Below are positions 34,974 to 64,000 of a DNA stretch of 64,000 bases, piece by piece. A model generated the notes under the pieces. It worked only from the letters and a program-made list of their open reading frames with translations, was not told where the DNA came from and did not search any database. The stretch covers positions 17,050,200-17,114,199 of the forward strand of contig LR990052.1 of assembly GCA_905147135.1 (NCBI GenBank). The letters run 5' to 3'. Origin of the DNA: Blastobasis lacticolella (taxonomy: Eukaryota > Arthropoda > Insecta > Lepidoptera > Blastobasidae). The first letter of the stretch is position 1. Each line of letters begins with the position of its first letter. A program made the translations under genes and the position numbers.

Positions 34974-35213
34974 TAAAGTCTTTACATAGTATACAACAAA
35001 GTCGCTTCCCGCCGTCTGTATCTATGTACGCTTAGATCTTTTAAACTACGCAACGGATTTTAAGTTTTCAGCAATAGATATAGTGATTCAATAGAAAGGT
35101 AAGAAAAAAAGGTAGGTAGGGGTAAAGCAGGTGTAGGGTAGGAGTAGGGGTAGAGTAATGTAGGGTAGGAGTAGGACGCCACGCGAACGAAGTCGTACCG
35201 GGTCCACTAGTAT
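34974..35213 (+). mobile_element. Helitron-like (Lep1-type) non-autonomous remnant
   Basis: Starts near TCTTTACATAGTATACAACA followed by AAGTCGCTTCCCGCCGTCTG and ends ACGCGAACGAAGTCG...CCACTAGT, i.e. the CTAG-T 3' end and GCGxACGAAGTCGxxxG signature common in lepidopteran Helitrons. The interior has a purine-rich GGTAGG run. Incomplete; no Rep/helicase. Confidence 0.55.
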
Positions 35214-36010
35214 GAAAAGAATCTGAAAATAGTCTTTACTAAAGTACGTTATATTAGCATTTTATCCAATTTAAAAAGTACGAAATAATTAAATTTCAAA
35301 ATAGGGGAGAAAGGGAATTTTTATTCCCGTTGTCCCCCATTTTTTAATTCAGGGGACAACGAAACTAAAATTCTCGTTGTCAACAACAACTGACAACGGG
35401 ACTGATCCATGTTTCATAATAAAAACCGAAACGGTTCGCTACTATACTCCCCAATGGCATTCCTTCGTTTATTCATAACAATTGTTAATCGATACTGAGT
35501 TAGGCGGTACCGATTCTGTGACGTCATTCTACAGCATTGGATCAAAAGATGGCGGTGTTCAATTGGAGATCAGCGGTACCGCCTCGATCTAAAGTAGCAT
35601 TAGAATATCTACGAAGCGATTGGTATCTTGGGCAGACCCGCTGGGTAGTCTGTTATCACCTTTCCGGGCTATTGCAGGACATAACCCTCCTGATTCGTTA
35701 AGTGAGATAAAACTGTGAGGAGAGGCGATAGTATCTCTGATGGAGGCATCTAGTTGCTAACCGCGTATTGTCGTGTCGGTCCAACTTGAGAACCGGATTT
35801 AGTCTTCAATATTGATACAAAAGATGGTGGTGGTGGTGATGCTGGGCTTATTGCCAGGTGCTTTTGTAGGTTTAATCGACGACGGCGTATTCTTCCGATG
35901 GTGTTTCTGTTAAGGGTGTAGTGACAACCGCGTGAAGAATAACCAGCATCCGGACCTACAAAACCCGTATGGAAGAAGTTGTTGCTGTATCTATTGTCGG
36001 GTCCTAAGGT

Positions 36011-61238
<25,228 letters not shown>

Positions 61239-61791
61239 GACTGTAGTCTTCAGTTGTCCAAGAAGTTCGAACGAGCAATTATTACCACATTATGTCATCA
61301 CATAACAAACTCGAACATCCCTCCCCTCGGTTGCTGTAGCACGAAAAACACCTTATAAGACTCCCAATTATGAAAAACAGCCACCCTACTGACGAAAATA
61401 ATTCAAAAATCAATGTAAATCACTCCATGAAAAGCGACAGTACATTTCACAGCAAGAATTGATATTACAGCACAATATAAAATAGAACTGGGTGCTTGTC
61501 GATTTGGCAAGTTATACTGATCGTATTAAATTGGCAAATAATAAACTCACTTGCAATAATATTATGAAAATAGATTTCAGCTACAAAATACTGCAAAAGA
61601 AACAGATGGAACAAATGCCAACTTTTTGACAACTCACCGCTGACCGCTCACTCACGCACGGCGCTGCGGCCACGGCGCTCGCTCTTTCATTTTAGAGATC
61701 CTTATTTTGATATTCTAAAATTAAATAAAAAAAGAAAGTTGCAATGCATTTTACACGCTTCTTGATTTTAAGAGCCAAATACCATAAATAC

Positions 61792-62233
61792 CGAGCTCAC
61801 TTCGCTCGCTCATCCATTGGTTTCTGTTATTTTTATTATGATCGCCCCAGCTCTTTTGATCCAAATTTGAAAAAAGTCCATAAATCCGGAACTTAAAAAA
61901 ATCGGAGCTCGTTAAGCTCGCTCGTTCATTAGTTTATGTTATTACTTTTAATATCTTCTCCCCAGATGTTTTAAGTAAAAATCTGTACCTTTTTGAGGTC
62001 GCTTTGTTGATCACATGATCAATCCGGATTATTTGTAAAACCAAAATACCAAATAGTCCGAGCTCGCTCATTCATTGATGTTACTTTTATTACGTTCCGT
62101 TACCGTAGCTCTCTTGAGCCAAAATTATAAAATTTCGAGCTTGCTGCTCACTCATTATTTTAATTTAGATTTATTTATTACGAATATTTAGGATTGAAGA
62201 GTTAAAATGCCGAATTTTCGAGCTCACTAAGTC
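61792..62233. repeat. decayed tandem repeat with GAGCTC...CTCATTCATT units
   Basis: CGAGCTCACTTCGCTCGCTC, then GAGCTCGTTAAGCTCGCTCG, CGAGCTCGCTCATTCATT, CGAGCTTGCTGCTCACTCAT and CGAGCTCACTAAGTCATT recur at uneven spacing (about 80-155 bp). Each is followed by T-rich text. Confidence 0.55.
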
Positions 62234-62385
62234 ATTAACTTTGGTTATTTAAAAAAATGCCTGTGTCGGTATTATCTGAGTGATTCCACCGACTCGTACA
62301 AATCGCCTTTTCACATAGAAATAAATACCCTGGAACCGGTTGAGCGAACAAATAACTCTGACGGTTACCATAGTAAATAAAACTG

Positions 62386-62570
62386 CGCTGTCTAAAGTGC
62401 CACAAACATGTCTGACCGGGTGACAGCGTCGCTGTTGTTGGCATTGACATAACATTTCAAAACGGCAACACTTAGTTCCGGTTTTGACCACTGGGTCGAA
62501 TAGGTTTGTCAACAATCTTATCAAGCCGCCAGATATAACATTGTTAACGCGTACAAGAATTTGTATGGAC
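62386..62570 (+). repeat. duplicated segment, copy 1
   Basis: GTGCCACAAACATGTCTGAC, GGTGACAGCGTC, GGCAACACTTAGTTCCGGTT, CGCCAGATATAACATTGTTA align in order with 63228-63400. Confidence 0.6.
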
Positions 62571-62771
62571 AGTGGTAACCATTCCATTGGCTATGTGTAA
62601 TACGTCGTTGGATAGCTATTTTCGAGCTTAACAAAGGTATGTAAGGCGCCAGTTCAAAATTTTAGTTCGTTCAGAGTTATGCTGTACTAAACATATCACA
62701 GTATTAAGTATTTTTTTCTGTTCTACCCGCATTTAATGACCATGTGTAATGCATCGATGGGTTCATTGATA

Positions 62772-63187
62772 TACAGGTGTAAAAAGACCGCTAGCATTAA
62801 TTGAAACCCCATATTCTACCCATGAAACTGTACAACTTTCCCCAAGAAACATACCCGCGGAAATGACTTCATAATTTCGCTACCTAAAATAAATAATTAA
62901 TTGCGACGCGCAATGTACATCGTCAAGCGCACGCCTCTCGCTCGCCCACGTGACCAGTGGCCACTGACCCTGCGCGGCCGGCCAGCCTGCACGCTTTACA
63001 TTGCGTGCTTTTACTTAAAATGCATTTATTTCAACTTAAACTTGAACTTTGAGTGTCTAAATTAATTGTGCTGTATCGATACTTGATATTTTTTAGTACA
63101 AAAATACAAACTTATTTTAAAAAAGAATCTCGATTTCTGCCTAAACTAATGAGTTTCCGCGGGTATGTTTCTATTTACACCCTGTAT
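62772..63187. mobile_element. inverted-repeat element (TACAGGTGTAAA ends)
   Basis: TACAGGTGTAAA at the left against TTTACACCCTGTA at the right, and inner AGAAACATACCCGCGGAAA against TTTCCGCGGGTATGTTTCT. It lies between the two copies of the duplicated segment. Confidence 0.6.
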
Positions 63188-63227
63188 AAGTATGTATAAA
63201 TAAACCATACCATATTAAATATAATGG

Positions 63228-63400
63228 CACAGTCTCTTGTGCCACAAACTTATTTGACCCAGTGACAGCGTCACATATCATTTCAATATGGCAACACTTA
63301 GTTCTAGTTTTGGCCACCGGTTTTAATCACTGAAATAGACGTCAGCCATCAATCTCGCCAATGCGCCAGATATAACATGGTAAAAGCGTACAAAATTGTT
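63228..63400 (+). repeat. duplicated segment, copy 2
   Basis: Aligns with 62386-62570 (GTGCCACAAACTTATTTGAC, AGTGACAGCGTC, GGCAACACTTAGTTCTAGTT, CGCCAGATATAACATGG) with many substitutions. Confidence 0.6.
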
Positions 63401-64000
63401 GGAACGTAATGCCTTAATAATAAATTTCTAAACAGTTATAATTGGGATTCGTCAATTACAAATCAAACCTTCAATTCCAACCTTCAATCTTTAGCATTTT
63501 ACCTCCTTTAAAATTATACCACTTTTGTTGTTGTAGAATTCTTTAACGATTTACACATTTACAAGTTTTTATTGATATGTTGACTGCTCTGAAGCTACAT
63601 TACATAACGATATTATTGTTTTTGATTAATTTGTATACTCATCTGTTATCTATTTTATTATCTATAATAATATTACTTCCACGAAAAAAAATCAACGGTA
63701 TTATGCCGCTGGTGCAAAGTCACATCGTGCGCATATATGTAAGACTGCCAAATAAAAAATAAGCAGATGGCGTGCATTGAATTTGATTGAACATACCAAC
63801 TAATCATGGCCGGTTTATAATGTAGCAATAAACAATTAAATATTTATTGGAAATGCTAAAAATATAAGTTTTACAAGTGATACATGATATTTCTTATACT
63901 TTACGGAAAAAAGATACTCCATTCTTGTTTTTGGTTACTGTTTATCGGAATTAGTGCATGTGTTTCCTACGCAATTCGGCATTCTTAGATTGTAAAATAA

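Larger units (their letters stand above)
32530..36010. other. intergenic region between MED9/NCBP2AS2 and GTPBP1 3' ends
   Basis: 3.5 kb, convergent. AATAAA at 32712-32717 is a good poly-A candidate for the MED9 unit. It then holds AT-rich DNA, an ATT microsatellite at about 34424-34447, a Helitron-like remnant (34974-35213) and a small palindrome (AGGCGGTACCGAT...ATCAGCGGTACCGCCT, about 35502-35584). No gene seen. Confidence 0.6.
61239..64000. other. region upstream of GTPBP1, non-coding
   Basis: Holds the GTPBP1 5' UTR/promoter side (no motif assigned), a decayed tandem repeat (61792-62233), a duplicated segment (62386-62570 and 63228-63400) and an inverted-repeat element (62772-63187). 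The remainder to the right edge is AT-rich with no gene seen. Confidence 0.55.

Overview
The window looks like nuclear DNA of a moth or butterfly. Genes are split by many GT-AG introns, the intergenic DNA is AT-rich, and the introns hold repeats that I recognise from Lepidoptera: SINE/LINE tails ending in TGATGA, Lep1-like Helitron remnants and many palindromic MITEs. There is no bacterial or viral gene organisation. Exon boundaries below were placed by hand from splice signals, reading phase and remembered family sequence; nothing was searched.

Layout. (1) 1-7174, minus: 5' part of melted/VEPH1. Its fourth coding exon is followed by about 28 tandem copies of a shortened version of itself, running off the left edge. 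(2) 8759-10836, plus: CTU1, the tRNA 2-thiolation enzyme, divergent from melted. (3) 13831-18701, minus: MUL1, a mitochondrial outer-membrane E3 ligase. (4) 20081-31264, minus: DHX8/Prp22 spliceosomal helicase, 14 coding exons. (5) 31729-32529, plus: MED9 and, 7 nt after its stop codon, an NCBP2AS2-like small ORF. This is probably a two-cistron transcript, divergent from DHX8. (6) 36011-61238, minus: GTPBP1, a translational-type GTPase with 13 coding exons over 25 kb. Two of its exons (the P-loop exon and the exon beginning I-K-R-S) have each given rise to their own tandem array in the following intron. (7) 61239-64000: non-coding, with decayed repeats.

Most of the host genes act in RNA metabolism or translation (CTU1, DHX8, MED9, GTPBP1). 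I see no sign that they form one pathway; the order is ordinary eukaryotic gene neighbourhood.

The strongest unusual signal is three independent minisatellites in 64 kb (97/103 bp, 127 bp and 176 bp units). Each is built from the 3' part of a coding exon plus its 5' splice site and the first bases of the intron. Also notable are a TTAA-flanked piggyBac-like non-autonomous element, a MITE family with a possible 1.4 kb relative, a decayed transposase with RAG1-like motifs, and several MITEs a few bases from splice sites.
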